Positions 10,817-22,113 of a stretch of 27,532 bases of DNA are shown here, one piece after another. The position numbers were made by a program, and so were the translations under genes. Under the pieces are notes generated by a model. That model had not been told where the DNA came from. It ran no database searches and was given only the letters and a program-made list of their open reading frames with translations. Position 1 is the stretch's first letter; the number at the start of each line of letters is the position of its first letter. Location of the stretch: contig BFEA01000188.1 in assembly GCA_003427395.1 (NCBI GenBank), forward strand, positions 2,362,306 to 2,389,837, written 5' to 3'. This DNA comes from Chara braunii (lineage: Eukaryota > Streptophyta > Charophyceae > Charales > Characeae).

Positions 10817-11641
10817 AACCCTGGAAGGACAAACGGCCAGACTGAGCAAATGAACAAGATTCTGCAACAAACGTTGCGTATGTACATACATCCCGACCAG
10901 ATTGACTGGGACGAACATTTGCCCAAAGTTGCTAGTGCCTATAACAACTCTGTTCACCTGCCTACATGCAAGACTCCGATGGAACTGCATTTGGGATGAT
11001 GACCACGTAGGTCCGTTGATCGCCTAAATCCGGACCAAGTACATAAACTTCCACTAGGAACAAGTGAATTTGCGATACAGTATCAGAAGGATATTGAGAA
11101 AGTGAAAGAAAATATAGTAAAGGCACAACATCAGATGATAGAACAAGCAAATAAGCACAGAAGGCCTTCTGAGTTTGTTGTAGGTGATCTGGTATGAGTG
11201 AAGTCTAAGGAGTTTGGTCCTGAAGAGAACATCTCTCAGAAATTATGACCTGCCTACAGAGGGCCTTGGCAAGTTCTTGACGTAATTGGGGATGTGGATG
11301 GACCTTCTTATATGATTGTGATTCCTCTACATTTACATACATATCCAGTATTCCACGCCTCAAAACTCTTACCTTGCGTGACAAATGAGTTGTTTTCCAG
11401 TCGCAGATCGGCGATACCTCCGAGTATGGATGGGAAATATGACGTGGATAAGATTGTTGCTGAAAGCACTCTTCAAACTGGACGTAGAGGCAGACCCCAA
11501 TGACAATACAAAGTAAGATTTGCATATCAGGACCCAAGTGAAGATTGTTGGTTCACAAGAGAAGAATTAATTGAGTCTACGCCTCATATTGTATCCGCTT
11601 ATGAAAGAGTGAGAAAAGGAATAAATATTATAGATAGATGA
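10817..11641 (+). pseudogene. Chromovirus (Ty3/gypsy) integrase C-terminus with chromodomain
   Basis: The 3' end of a retrotransposon pol gene. A single reading frame runs through the segment. It starts at TNGQTEQMNK, the end of the integrase core, then WDEHLPKVASAYNNSVH and TPMELHLG. A GPY/F-type module follows (GPWQVLDVIGD..GPSYMI, from about 11261), then PVFHASKLLPC. A chromodomain-like tail (YDVDKIV, QYKVRF, then WFTREEL, 11438-11620) ends the frame. The catalytic core, reverse transcriptase and protease are missing. In-frame TGA codons sit at 10997, 11000, 11195, 11246 and 11501 and can be read as TGG or CGA changed by one transition; I see no frameshift. The chromodomain of such elements targets integration to heterochromatin (family knowledge). 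Confidence 0.85.
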
Positions 11642-11970
11642 AGGTTTTCTCAGAGGACTTTGAAACTAGGCCGGCGAGAGTAAAAGGGCCTTTACTTGAT
11701 TCAACCTTTGTTTGACGAATGCAGCATAGAGGGGTCACTCGCCCAGAGCCCATCTCGTGAAAGCAGATCAAAGGACATGTTCTCTGGGTTAGAAGTCACA
11801 TCCTAGCTAAGTAAAAGTCAATGTCAAAGGTCACAGTTGTGCCCCTGGACGAACAGTTGCAATATTCAGATATGGGAGTCACATCTGTTCATCCAGGGGG
11901 TGTGCAAGTCATGTCTGTTCATGCAGGAGATGTGTCTGTACGTGCAGTCTGTGTGTCTGTTCGTACATAA

Positions 11971-12161
11971 TGTGTGTCTGTTCAGGCAATAGGTGTGCAT
12001 ATTTAACAGAAGTCAAAAGGTTAAGTCCCAGCCACGAATTAAGTCGGAGGGAGAGTGCAGTCTGTNAGTGCAGTCTGTGTGTCTGTTCAGGCAATAGGTG
12101 TGCATATTTAACAGAAGTCAAAAGGTTAAGTCCCAGCCACGAATTAAGTCGGAGGGAGAGT
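11971..12161. repeat. 86-bp direct duplication around an ambiguous base
   Basis: Positions 11971-12056 and 12076-12161 appear identical, and the short word GTGCAGTCTGT is repeated on both sides of the N at 12066. An exact duplication centred on an N is typical of two contig ends overlapping at a scaffold join, so the second copy may not exist in the genome. Confidence 0.85.
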
Positions 12162-12314
12162 CTAGATACAGGCCCCAAGTCCGAAATTCAGGCCTGAAGG
12201 CTGCAGCAGCAGCAGACCCTGACGGAAAGGTACTGGGACACACTCTACACAGCCTGGGACAGGGAAAGAGTCCCAAGGGAGGCTGATTCAGGCCTCGCAA
12301 GGCCGTGCCATTAG

Positions 12315-12320
12315 TATAAA
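12315..12320 (+). promoter_or_regulatory. TATA box in LTR-like region
   Basis: TATAAA in the context TTAGTATAAAGGAG, about 570 bp upstream of the presumed LTR end. A promoter role is inferred from motif and position. Confidence 0.4.
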
Positions 12321-12899
12321 GGAGCAGACCAGCTTCCCACACGACAAAACTGCAGTAGCATTGATGCGTGGAAGTGCTGAAGGCACTTGTGCGCTAGCAT
12401 GCAGAGGGAGAGTGCTGGCTTGATGCCGCGCAAGAGAGAGAGATGCTGAGCGCTGGCTTGCTGAGGCAGCCATAGCTGCGCCAGCCTGTGTTAGTAGTAG
12501 GGGTGATAGAGTTTGTACATCAGTGAGTAGTATTCAGAGTAGATCCTCATGTGTTAGGGAGTGTGCATAGATGATGTGTGAGTAGAAGGAAGACCAGGGC
12601 TACTACATTGGGACAAAGGGAGAGAGAGAAGACATACACAGAGAGAGAGAGAGAGAGGAAGGACAGAGGGGAGCGAAAGTTATGGTGATACTTACCTTCT
12701 GTACGCCGGTTCGAAGGAGGAGGAAGACTTGCAATCCTGTTGGGGCGCTGTACAATCTGAACTCGTGATAAACTCTCTTATTCTGGTTATTATAATTGAG
12801 CTGAGTTCCTTGGTCTCGTTTTTCTCCCATTGAAGCTTTGTGTGAGACATCGTGCATCTGTGAAATGTGCGTGAAATTGTGAATGCATGATATCTGGCG

Positions 12900-14860
12900 C
12901 ACTCCAGCAAGTGTTAACAGTCGGGCTCCTTGCATCCTGGAATTTTTTGATTTTTTCCCCCCTTGACGCTGGGGCTGCCTGGGGTGCATGCCCGGCTGAG
13001 CACCTGGGCATGTGTGCGGGCACAAGCTGGATGCCAGGGCGCCCGGACAACAGCCTAAAAAAAAGAGGAAAAAAAAAATTGTCTGTGATCCTGAACCTGA
13101 ATGGTCATCACTGACTCAACAGTCATCTTGGATTTACTGCAGGATCTCCACACTATTTTTTTTTTCTTTTTTTCTTTTTTGGTTGATGGACCATGGATCA
13201 GATGTAAAGCTGATCAGAACATATACTCTATCTATTTTTGGGCTAAAGACAGAGAAAGGTATTCCACAATTTTTCTCGTCTTGTTGCCGGGCTACTTTGG
13301 TTTGAAAGCCCGCCATCTAGAGATATGCTGTTGGTTCCCCCGAGTGGCATTGATTAGAGACTGCTGATGCTCATAGGGGGAGGGGACAGGAGGGGAGGCA
13401 CGGTGACTGGCCCATCGAAGAAGCTCAGTCCTGATGCTGCCGGCTGACCCCTGGCCGGTATCGCCCACCTGCTGTACCAGGTATGGCACCTGCTGGTGGG
13501 TGCAGCTCCTGCATGTTCCCTCGTTGGAGGCTTGAGCACGGATGTGGCTGCTACGGGGTTCCCCATAGTACTATAACGACAATACAGAAGGCCTGAAAGG
13601 CCGTCCTGTCCAGATTTGACAGGTAATTGAATTAGCTGGTTAAAAAAAAAAAACAACGGAAAGGAAGATTGAGGAGTGCAGGGTTGCAGGTAGTTTAGAC
13701 TCATTAGAGTACTTTATGTGACCCAGTTGAATATTTCTTGTGACACGACATTTATGGGTAGTCATTAGGTGGAATATACTAATATTTTAATATAGTTGTT
13801 TCGATTTCATCGAATTCTGTTTAGATGTGCACCCAGTTTCCAGCTTTTTAAAAAAAGTTTAGATTCTTTAGAATTTTTAGATGGACGTTATCACGCGAGA
13901 GCGTTCTAATAAAAATAAGGTGCAAGGAAATAAGCAATGCGAACAGCAATGACGCAGATTGCAGCATCTCCCAGAAGATCAGATGTCAATGAGCAGAAAC
14001 TGAAAGCAGAAATCAAAGCGGGATCACACCAAACAGGAACGAGCAAAGCGTCCAAGTCTCTTGATTATGAAAGCCTTCCGAATGCCTCCAACCATCAATA
14101 CAACAACAACAACGTAGCCCACCTGCGGGTGGTTATCTGCCGATAATACTAACAGAATGTCACTTCTATCAGCCTCGCCCACTCAAGCTACAACAGGCTT
14201 CACGTGTCATCGGCCCAATGCCACTTGAGGACTCTGATTGAGCAGCCTGCCTTCGTCAACACCAGGTACGTCCCTCGTCACACTGCCCTCATCTCCTTCG
14301 TCTTCCCCACAGCCCTTCTCGTTCCAAAGGACTTCTGCAGCTCGTCCACCGCTCAGCTTGGCTATGGCTGCCGGACCCTCTTCTTCCTCGCCGCCACCAC
14401 ACAGCTCCCACTGGAGCCCTGACGCCCTGCAGACGCTCGCGCAGCGCTGCTCTGCATTGCCTGAATCCCCAACTGTGTCCTTGGCTGCGCCCTCCAGTCT
14501 TTTGTGCTGGCTGGAGAGGCCCAGCTGCCTCTGGCCGGGCTGCGCCCATTCCCTGTTTCTTGCACCCTGGGTCGTGCCAGAATCTGCACGAGGCCCAGCA
14601 TCTTCAACGAACTTGTGGGCTGGGCCTACCAGCTAGTTGAAGATGCTGCACGCGTTGAGCAACTACCCGGGCCCCCCAGTTTTGCTCCCATTGGCTACCT
14701 AGGAGAGGGGCTCATTTTTGCAGGCCTGCCTTTCCAAGCATACCAAGGTCCCGAATCCTCGCGCTCCGTCCTCCTCAATTTTGAAAGTCCTCTGAGAATT
14801 TTTCCATCAACTGGCTGTTTCACCTTCAACATGCGCTCCTACTGAGTGACAACCTGAGGA
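12900..14860. other. Stretch without recognisable genes
   Basis: Contains A and T tracts (13048-13078, 13157-13180, 13642-13654), an AT-rich part (13700-13930) and a GC-rich part (14240-14700). ORFs up to 132 codons occur on both strands of the GC-rich part without a known domain. Its right end (about 14760-14860), read on the - strand, shares TTCTCAGAGGACTTT(G/C)AAA with sequence just after the chromovirus pol stop at 11641. It therefore probably includes the 3' untranslated part and LTR of the - strand relative. Confidence 0.45.
14596..14648. repeat. Perfect 13-bp inverted repeat
   Basis: CAGCATCTTCAAC (14596-14608) and GTTGAAGATGCTG (14636-14648) form a perfect stem around a 27-base loop. 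It is inside the presumed LTR-like region of the - strand retroelement. Its function is unknown. Confidence 0.85.
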
Positions 14861-14867
14861 GCTGTCT

Positions 14868-15992
14868 TCATCCGCTCTTCTTGTGCGAACCTACCACCGA
14901 TCCTGTGCAGGATCCAGGTGATGTCAGAAGGCTACCCTGTACTGGTGTGAACCACTGATCCTCCGCAGGATCCCGGTACTGCATCCGCGGTTTGGGCGGT
15001 CTTCCCTTGCCTGTTGGGTTGGGAACTGGCATCACCCGGTGCTCGACAATCTGGTCGATGTCCACATAGCTATCCATAGTTGGGGCCACAACATTGATCT
15101 CTGCAAGGGAAATTGATCAGTTTGTTTCAGAGAAAGGTAGGATTTCTGAGGCATGAAAGACTGGGTATGATGTGCGTGAGGGGGGATGCGAATGGCGTAT
15201 GAAGGGCCATCAGGATCAGAGCCCACCAAGTCTTAAACCGCTAGTACCTGGCCCCAGCCTTGCAGAAAGTTTTTGTCGCCACAAGCAAAACTCGGAGGCA
15301 CCGCACGGCCGGGCCCGCCGTTGAAAAAAAAAACGGCGGCCTCCGAAGTGATGCAGGTTTCATGCTGACACCCGCGGGCCGATATGTAATGAGTTTCCGT
15401 GAGACATCGTGTTCCGGTTTGGACTCAGAAGACCTTACCCAGACTTTCTCCTATCTGAAACTTAGATGGCCGTGTCTATGTTTGTTCTCAGAAGCTGTAT
15501 CAGGCAGTCTGAGATCTCTGTATCTGTTCTACTGTCTGCTGCAGCATGGATTCATACTGTATCCCCGTATTCTATGCTTCCTTTTGCTGCAGTAGGTTGA
15601 GAATCATGCAGCAAAAAGTCCAATGACGTTATGGGTTTCCATCCTAAGTGCAGCTGATTGAGAGACTGGCCTGTAGCACCATGCACTGCGTTGTTCTTGT
15701 ACAGACTGGCTATGAGAGAGAACTTCTTATCCCAGTCATCCTGGCTAGGCTTAATATAGTGCCCAAGCAGTTGCTGTACTACCTACCCGGTTCATCTGTT
15801 CAGCATGTCCGTTAGTCTCTGAATGAGATGGTTTCTAGATGTCATCTGAAGCTCAGATCCCATGTGCTGAGCGGTCTTCTTCGGCCACAACTCACTGCTG
15901 AAACACACATCTCTGCGGCTCACGATCAATTTAGGCAGTCCGAACTCCTTTGCCTACCATTAGTGAGATGAGAACTTGCTGTGAACTAAGAG
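14868..15992 (-). pseudogene. Decayed chromovirus integrase and chromodomain
   Basis: Read on the - strand from about 15992: KEFGLPKLIVSRRDVCFSSELW (integrase core end), TDMLNR, then QDDWDKKFSLIASLYKNNAVHGATGQSLNQLHLGW. An EQIQRSQTA..RPSKFQIGE linker follows. Then come a disturbed part, SDPDGPSYAIRIPPHAHHTQSF, and a tail with YVDIDQIVEHRV and QYRDPAEDQWFTPVQ. The order matches the + strand pseudogene at 10817-11641, so the two belong to related families, but the sequences are clearly different. Several stops and frameshifts are present. Around 15234-15345 the frame is lost and a poly-A hairpin intrudes, which looks like an insertion or a repeat fragment. Confidence 0.8.
15234..15345. repeat. 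Dispersed repeat, copy 2, with A-loop hairpin
   Basis: The ordered blocks are shared with 115-245. It contains CCGCCGTT and AACGGCGG arms around a mainly A loop (15315-15339). It lies inside the - strand integrase pseudogene, where the reading frame breaks. Part of the similarity to copy 1 could instead reflect a shared integrase origin. Confidence 0.4.
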
Positions 15993-16440
15993 TTGGACCC
16001 CACAGGAATGCGGAAAGGAAGAATGTTTCCGCGAAACCATTTCCGGGACCCCACAGGCAGCGGAGGACCTTCTGGCAAAAGCGAAATGTCTTCCAAATAC
16101 TGGTTTCCGGAACCCCACAACCCGCAATTAATGGCGTGGAAGAACGCGCATGAGTGTTTTCACATCGTCCGCGGCGTGGAAAAGTGGCTCCGGAGGACAT
16201 CTCGCCGCGATTTTGTGCCGAAAGTTGAGAGTGGGGGAGGGAGTGCGCGGGGTACTTCCCAAAATCTCGCCCACCGTTTGAACCAGCGAGTGTCCGGCCC
16301 CTTGGCCTGCCCCGGTCCTGGAGCAGTGAGCAGGCCCCTCATGCGTCGCACGTCGTAACCGGGCCCGGGGCTGTTGGTCCCTCGGAGAGGGGATGGAAAC
16401 GGGCGGGTGGGGGCCCGCCATTTCGAATTCGAATTCAAAT
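15992..16440. other. GC-rich stretch upstream of LINE region
   Basis: Integrase similarity ends near 15992. GGACCCCACAG-type words recur at 15995, 16046 and 16109, two of them preceded by TTTCCGG. A palindrome-rich word made of TTCGAATTCGAA repeats lies at 16423-16446. This may be 5' sequence of the LINE or a separate element; no coding domain is seen. Confidence 0.35.
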
Positions 16441-16472
16441 TCGAATGGGGAGGCCTGCGCCCAGCGTTGTCG

Positions 16473-17480
16473 TCACCAGTCGACCGATGCAAGGAACTTC
16501 CACTTCCGTAGACGTTTACGACGGCCATATGCTATTGCACCCGGCACGTGACATCTGCGGGTTTGTCGTGGCATGCCATCGCCGATCAACAGTGTTCTCG
16601 TGCGCTTCCCATGCACGTCGTCCACCACCTCCATTGCCACGCTGTGCCATGGGCGTCGGTTAGCCGACGTGTGCATGGTCTCGCGGGTGACTTCATGCGT
16701 GGTAGGTATGTGGCGGATGCGCAACCGCTGTGGGGACATGGTCGGTGTGTTGGAGTACCGCTTCACAATTCTGTCTCCTCCATCCGTCGAACATTGTCCC
16801 TCCATGCGCCATCCCTTGGTGCAGTGGAAGTTGGGAGCGTTGTGCAAGCTGTTCGCCCGAGCATCACCAGTGTCATTGGTAGAAGGTTCGTGCCCGAAGG
16901 GAACGACATCAGGCATGCAGTTCGACGTTGTGGTGGTATAGGGCGGATCGTGGAGGGAGGGTTGACAGACCGGGACGTGGCTGTTGCGGGGACGGTTTAT
17001 GCACGACCGTACATCGCACACCCACCACGATTGACTGCTGCGCAAGATGGTGTTTTGGGTGGTGGCAGGGCTTGTCTGTGTCGGTGCTTTCGAGATTCGA
17101 CTGGCATGACGGTGATCATCATCGACATTGGCAACCGTGAGAGGAGGGGGGTTGGTTCGCACATGTTCCTCTGGGGATTGTTTGTCATTGTGTCCGTGTT
17201 TGTTGTGTTCGCCGTCGTTATTCTCCTTTGTTTGGGCGCTGTAGTGGTTGTTCTCCTCGCCACCCATCGGTAGCACTGTTGTTCGTTTGCACCACTGGTA
17301 TCTAGGGACGCGTGCGAAGCCATGGAAGGACGTACTTTCACAGACGAACAGTACAGTGATTTGGGGGGGTCTTGTCAGTTCGTTGACGTGGGGGGTGACG
17401 CGAGTTTTCGCACACCACCACGCACCGAGTCGGTGCAATCGGTGGAGGAGCCCCGTGAGCACGGCTGTGATGCCAGACAT
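16473..17480. other. Overlapping long ORFs on both strands, unknown
   Basis: A 335-codon ORF on the - strand (16473-17480) overlaps a 241-codon ORF on the + strand (16548-17273). The - strand product is hydrophilic and rich in Asn, His, Thr and Arg. The + strand product ends in a strongly hydrophobic stretch (GLFVIVSVFVVFAVVILLCL) that would look like a membrane helix. Neither has a domain I recognise and no CCHC motif is seen. Since the LINE ORF2 begins about 100 bp to the right on +, the region might hold a remnant of LINE ORF1 or 5' UTR. The openness may only reflect GC-rich composition. Confidence 0.3.
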
Positions 17481-17572
17481 GCATGATGAGACAGTCTCTC
17501 AATTCGTTCCCCAACTCAATAGCACATGCTGCGTCTTCCTCCGGCTGCAAACGACAAGCCGACCTGGACCTA

Positions 17573-20500
17573 CGTTCATTAAACGTGAACGGGCTGCAAG
17601 ACGAGCAATCATGGACCAACTTAAAGGGGTAGACAGTAGGAAATGGCCGGACGTAGTGTGCCTGCAGGAAACTCACCTCATGGACAACCCAGACCATAAC
17701 CACATACACAAAGGGTTTTGGCCACACCAAGCTTTCAGGGCCCATGCACCCCGGGCGGGGAGCGGAGGCGTCGCCATATGGCTCCCCCCCGACACAAGGG
17801 TGGAGATGCTGAACTGGGTAGCAGACCAGGAGGAAGGCAGGTGGGTTTAGCTGCTGGCTACGCTGGAAATAGAAGTAGTCTGTATATTGAATATTTATGC
17901 TCCAAATGATCCGACTCTGCGCCGGCTTTTGTTGGAGTCCCTAAAAGTAAGGCTTCCAACGGGGTATTCCTGTGATCCTAGTGGGCGATTTCAATGTTGC
18001 CCCCGACCGAGTGCTGGATAGATGGAAAACCCCCACACCGTGCCCAACTTACATACAAAAGGATGAAAGTATTATCGCGGAACTCGCACAATCTCTCGAT
18101 CTTTTCGACACCTTCAAAAGACAATTCCCAACCGATCGCCGATTCACATGTTACCGAAAAAACGGCACGGAAAAAGCAACGAGGTCTCGAATCGACCTCA
18201 TCCTAATCTCATAAGAAATACAAGGAGTCCTACAAATTGCAGAGATCTTCCCGCGCAGCCCATACCCCGGCCTGAACCATGCAATGTGTGTTGTCGTTCT
18301 TTTGTTCCGGAAAAAACCAGATCAGGGTAAGGGGTTCTATAAACTAAACACCTCTCTTCTGACCATCGAGCGCTTTAAAATATATCTCAAAGATGTCTGG
18401 TCCTTCTGGTAAGAACAGAGAGACCGGATAGAGAACAACACTGTATGGTTCAACAACGGCCTAGCATTCCTAGGCCGCAAGTGTAATGAATACTCAAAAC
18501 TCCTCACGAGCAATCGCAACGCCGAGGAGGTGAACCTACAACACAAATTGCAACATCTGCAACAACAGGGGGAAGATCCAGCAAACATAACACAACAAGC
18601 CGAGATAGCCAACACCATCCAAAACTTGGAAGCCCGCCTATTAGGATATATGGAAAACCGATGGCAAGGGGTCAGAATCCGGGGAAAGCTCTCAAGGCAT
18701 AACACGGAAGGGCAATGGATGCACGGTACTTTGCGATGGCTAGGGCAAAGGCCGGAAGAACAGTGATAGTGGCTCTGGAAGACCCCAAATGCAATCAAGG
18801 CCCTCTACATACATCTACGGCAACCTGCACCAAAATAGCAAGGGACTTTTACCAGGACCTTTTCACATCCGAATGCGGTAATTTACCGAACGCACACCGA
18901 ACGGAGGAAATAGAGGAATTCCTGCTCCCACTAGACAAAACTCTAGATGAGCATCAAAGAGATATTTTGGACAAACCCCTGTCCAAAGAGGAAATATAGA
19001 CAACGTTATTACAAATGGAAGAAGAAAAGACCCCTGGTATAGATGGGCTGCCCAAAAAATTCTGGGAGGCAATGTGGTCAGACATTTCACAAGACCTCAT
19101 GGACTACTACCGGGCAGTATGGGCAACGGGCTAGACTGGAGAAATAGTGAGTCAGGGTGTCTTAACGCTCCTATACAAAAAAGGGAAAAAGGCTAACATT
19201 AGGAAGTACAGACCCATCACCCTACTCACTTTAGTAAACAAACTTTTGGACAAAACTGACTTTATTCAAGGAAGGAACATCTAGGATAATGTCCTCCTGG
19301 TAAACGAAATGATCAAGCTAACGAGACAGTCAAAAAATAATGCAGCGATCATCTTCACCGATTTTGAGAAAGCATACGACCACGTGGGCTGACTGTTCCT
19401 TAACAAATGCCTGGAGAAACTTAACTTTGGACCGGCCCTCAGGGGTTGGGTAAGGATCCTTCACACAAATGCAATGACTAGAGTCATGGTCAATGGCAAT
19501 CTAGCCCCGCCCATTAAGCTCCAAAGGTCAGTCAGGCAAGGCGACCCTCTAGCCCCGTACTTGTTTGTCATAGTCATGGAAGCACTGTCATCCAATCTAA
19601 GGAAACATAAGAATATACAAAGAATACAAGTGTTTTCAATACCACAGGGGGCAATCCCTATCTGTTCCTTGTTTGCAGACGACCTCACAATAATGACAGA
19701 GGCCTCCCATGAATCGATGGCAGAAGTTCAACACATGATGGATCGCTTCTGTAGCCTGGTAGATATGAAGGTCAACTGGGGCAACAAAACCTAGGGTTGG
19801 TGGATACATCACCAAGGAGTGAGACCTCAAGAAGAACCCAGAATTTAATGGCTACCAAAGGAAGCTCCCATTAGGGTATTGGGGGTGCTCATGTCAGCAG
19901 AGGGTAGGCCGAATACTAATAATGAATGGATCTCTGGTCCGCCTCAGCAAAAGATGATACTATGGAAGGACAAACATACCTCACTAATAGGGCGCTCTCT
20001 AATAATAAATAACGTGATACTGGCCTCCTTGTGGTACAAATCAGCTATCTGGGCCTTGGACAAGAACGCCCTTCGCCCCTTGCAGCGACAAATAGCTGCT
20101 TTCCTGCGGAGGGGAAACCATGAGGAGCGTAATGTTATCAGCAGAGTGGCTTAGCTATCTATAATTCAACCTAAAGCGAAAGGAGGTTTGGGCATAATAG
20201 ATCCTACGTTACAAACAAAGGCGCTAGCGCTACAATGACTCAAACGGTTACTCTTCAGTCAAGACACCCCGTGGAAGGGGTTAGCTCTAAAACAGATCTT
20301 CCGCTTAGCACCACAAACAGCGGAGGGGAGTGACCCGTTGATGTGGCTAGAAAACAGGGGATGAACCTTCTCGAGAAGAGGCGCGCAGCATCAACACCGT
20401 CATCTCCCCCCTGTATCATCCAGACAAGCAGCAAGGGCTGACCTGCGTAACGACCCCTTTTGGCCTGACCTCCTGAAAATATGGAGAAGCCTGCCCCTAC

Positions 20501-22113
20501 CGGACAAAACTCCACCAGAGAGATGGAAAGAGGTGGCAAGGCAACCGCTTTTTGGAAATAGATGGATAACGGACTCAAAATGACAAACTCTCCATTGCAT
20601 GGATTCCCCTTGGCGTGGCTGGGTCAGGCGGGGTGTGACTAGGATAAATGATATATGGCACAAGGAACAAAGAAACTGGATTTACACGGACAAGCTGAGA
20701 GAGAGACTACGCTACTGTCATCGACCGGAGGAGGCCTTAGAAACTTTAATTGAAATGATCCCCCTAGCCTGGTGGAGAGTCCTAAGCAAAGACCCCGCCC
20801 TTGAAGAATTAGACTGGGTGGCATTGAGGGACCGACCAAGTCAGGTGGGCAGCATAGTTCACTGCGAACCGGACGGATCGATAAGAGTAGACCTCTTTCA
20901 AATAGGCTGGAACAACATCCTCCAAAAAACTTCTCCAGAAGAAACAATTCTATGCCAGAAAGAAGATTTATTCAGAATCAGAGTACTCCATGAAAAAGAG
21001 CAATGGATCGCCTACCGCCCCCAAACCCAATCCATCTCCTCGCCCTGGACCCCGTAGAATGGACATGGACAACATCAGCGGGGAAGGGCAGGAAAGTCAC
21101 CAGATCATTATACGGCCTCACTGTAAAATCGACCTACAGGCTCCTTAGGCCGAGAATCAACCTTCAGGATCGGGTGGAGGCACGTTGGATGAACCACTTA
21201 AATATCGACAAGAACAAGCTGAGAGATATAAAGTGGTTCAGAATGATCAAGGAAAAACCAGTGGCAGATCGAGCACCGCTGCCTGCCAACAAACGAGTGG
21301 CTGATAGAAAGAACGAACCTTGAACAGAGAGGGCAAGCCCTTCCCTGGTGTAGGCTTTGCACCGACGCGTTCCCTTCTAGAAAAGTGTCAGAAACAATCG
21401 AACACATATTTCTTCAATGCCCGGGAGCGGTGTGGCTGTGGAGATGGTGGGATAGAATATGGGATCAACTAGAAACCCAGATCCGGTGGCCGTGGGATTG
21501 GAAAGCCTTGTTATGTGAAACCTACCCTATGGATCAGCTAGATGACTTCACCAGTAATATGTTTAAACTAGGTCGCAGGGCGGTGCTCTGGGCCCTCTGG
21601 CAACGGCGCTGCACTTATGAAATGGAAAGAGCAAGACTGGAAGGCCCGGAATTCACGGAAAGCATACAGCAACAGATCCAAACTGAGATAAGAGAACAAT
21701 GGGAAAAAGTCAGGACGCAGATCCAGCTACTACACTCACGGAAAGATGTCCAACAAAAAATCAAGGAATTTAGCCTGAGCTGGCTTGGAGGAGAAAATGG
21801 GGGGAGGATAGGGGAAGTGGAATGGAAAGGTGGACAAAAAGATATAGGGGAAGGCAAAGAGAGGAGGGACCTAGTGAGGGATTACCGGCTCCTCTTTCAC
21901 GAGTGGACCAAGATCGATGCAGCAATTCCCATGAGACCCTGCGAAGATTTCCCCGACCCCTTCCCCCCCCCCTTCCAACTGCTTGGTAGGCCTGGAATGG
22001 TATGGGAGAGATTGAGGACGAGAGGTCTTGTCTCAGGGCAGTCATTGGGCAAAAAAGGGGAAGGAGGGACCAGTTTTTTCAGCAGTAGATATCTGGCGCC
22101 TGGTACAGGGTGA
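17573..22113 (+). pseudogene. L1-type LINE ORF2 (endonuclease, RT, zinc motif)
   Basis: Non-LTR retrotransposon polyprotein that would nick target DNA and reverse-transcribe its own RNA. An APE-type endonuclease comes first: SLNVNGL (17573), DVVCLQETHL (17650-17679), GDFNVAP (17984), SRIDLILIS (18185-18211). Reverse transcriptase motifs follow: TPGIDGLPKKFW (about 19027), YRPITLL (19207), TDFEKAYDHV with the first catalytic Asp (19360), RQGDPLAPYLF (19533), and FADD (19672-19683). A C-terminal zf-RVT motif CRLC..HIFLQC spans 21349-21420, and an acidic/basic coiled-looking tail ends at 22113. About 1500 codons, so nearly full length. Thirteen in-frame stops (for example 17848, 18997, 19132, 19390, 20236, 20581) and about five frameshifts (near 17600, 17960, 18740, 21045, 21280) make it inactive. 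Catalytic residues are nevertheless kept. Confidence 0.9.

Larger units (their letters stand above)
11642..12887 (+). repeat. Probable 3' LTR region of the chromovirus
   Basis: The segment directly downstream of pol has LTR-like features: a TATAAA box at 12315, purine-rich and GA-rich DNA around 12600-12670, and a TGCA end at 12884-12887. TGGCGCACTCC follows at 12895 and resembles a primer-binding site. No second LTR copy exists in the window to prove the borders, and the 5' limit is unknown. If the primer-site reading is right, the LTR would be followed by internal sequence, as in a tandem or recombined element. Confidence 0.4.

Noticed and set aside
10997-11503. TGA used as a sense codon, since all internal stops of the chromovirus fragment are TGA
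   Set aside because: The gag and LINE remains carry TAG and TAA as well, so ordinary pseudogene decay explains the data better.
14266-14312. Possible spliceosomal intron with CAG|GTACGT donor and TTCCCCACAG acceptor
   Set aside because: It would be only 47 bases, shorter than usual plant introns, and the flanking frames encode nothing recognisable.
14204-14845. Pro/Ser-rich ORFs on + as a gene
   Set aside because: They lie antisense to the presumed 3' part of the - strand retroelement, have stops in all frames and no recognised domain.
22088-22110. ATATCTGGCGCCTGG as a primer-binding site
   Set aside because: It is inside the LINE C-terminal frame and no LTR precedes it.
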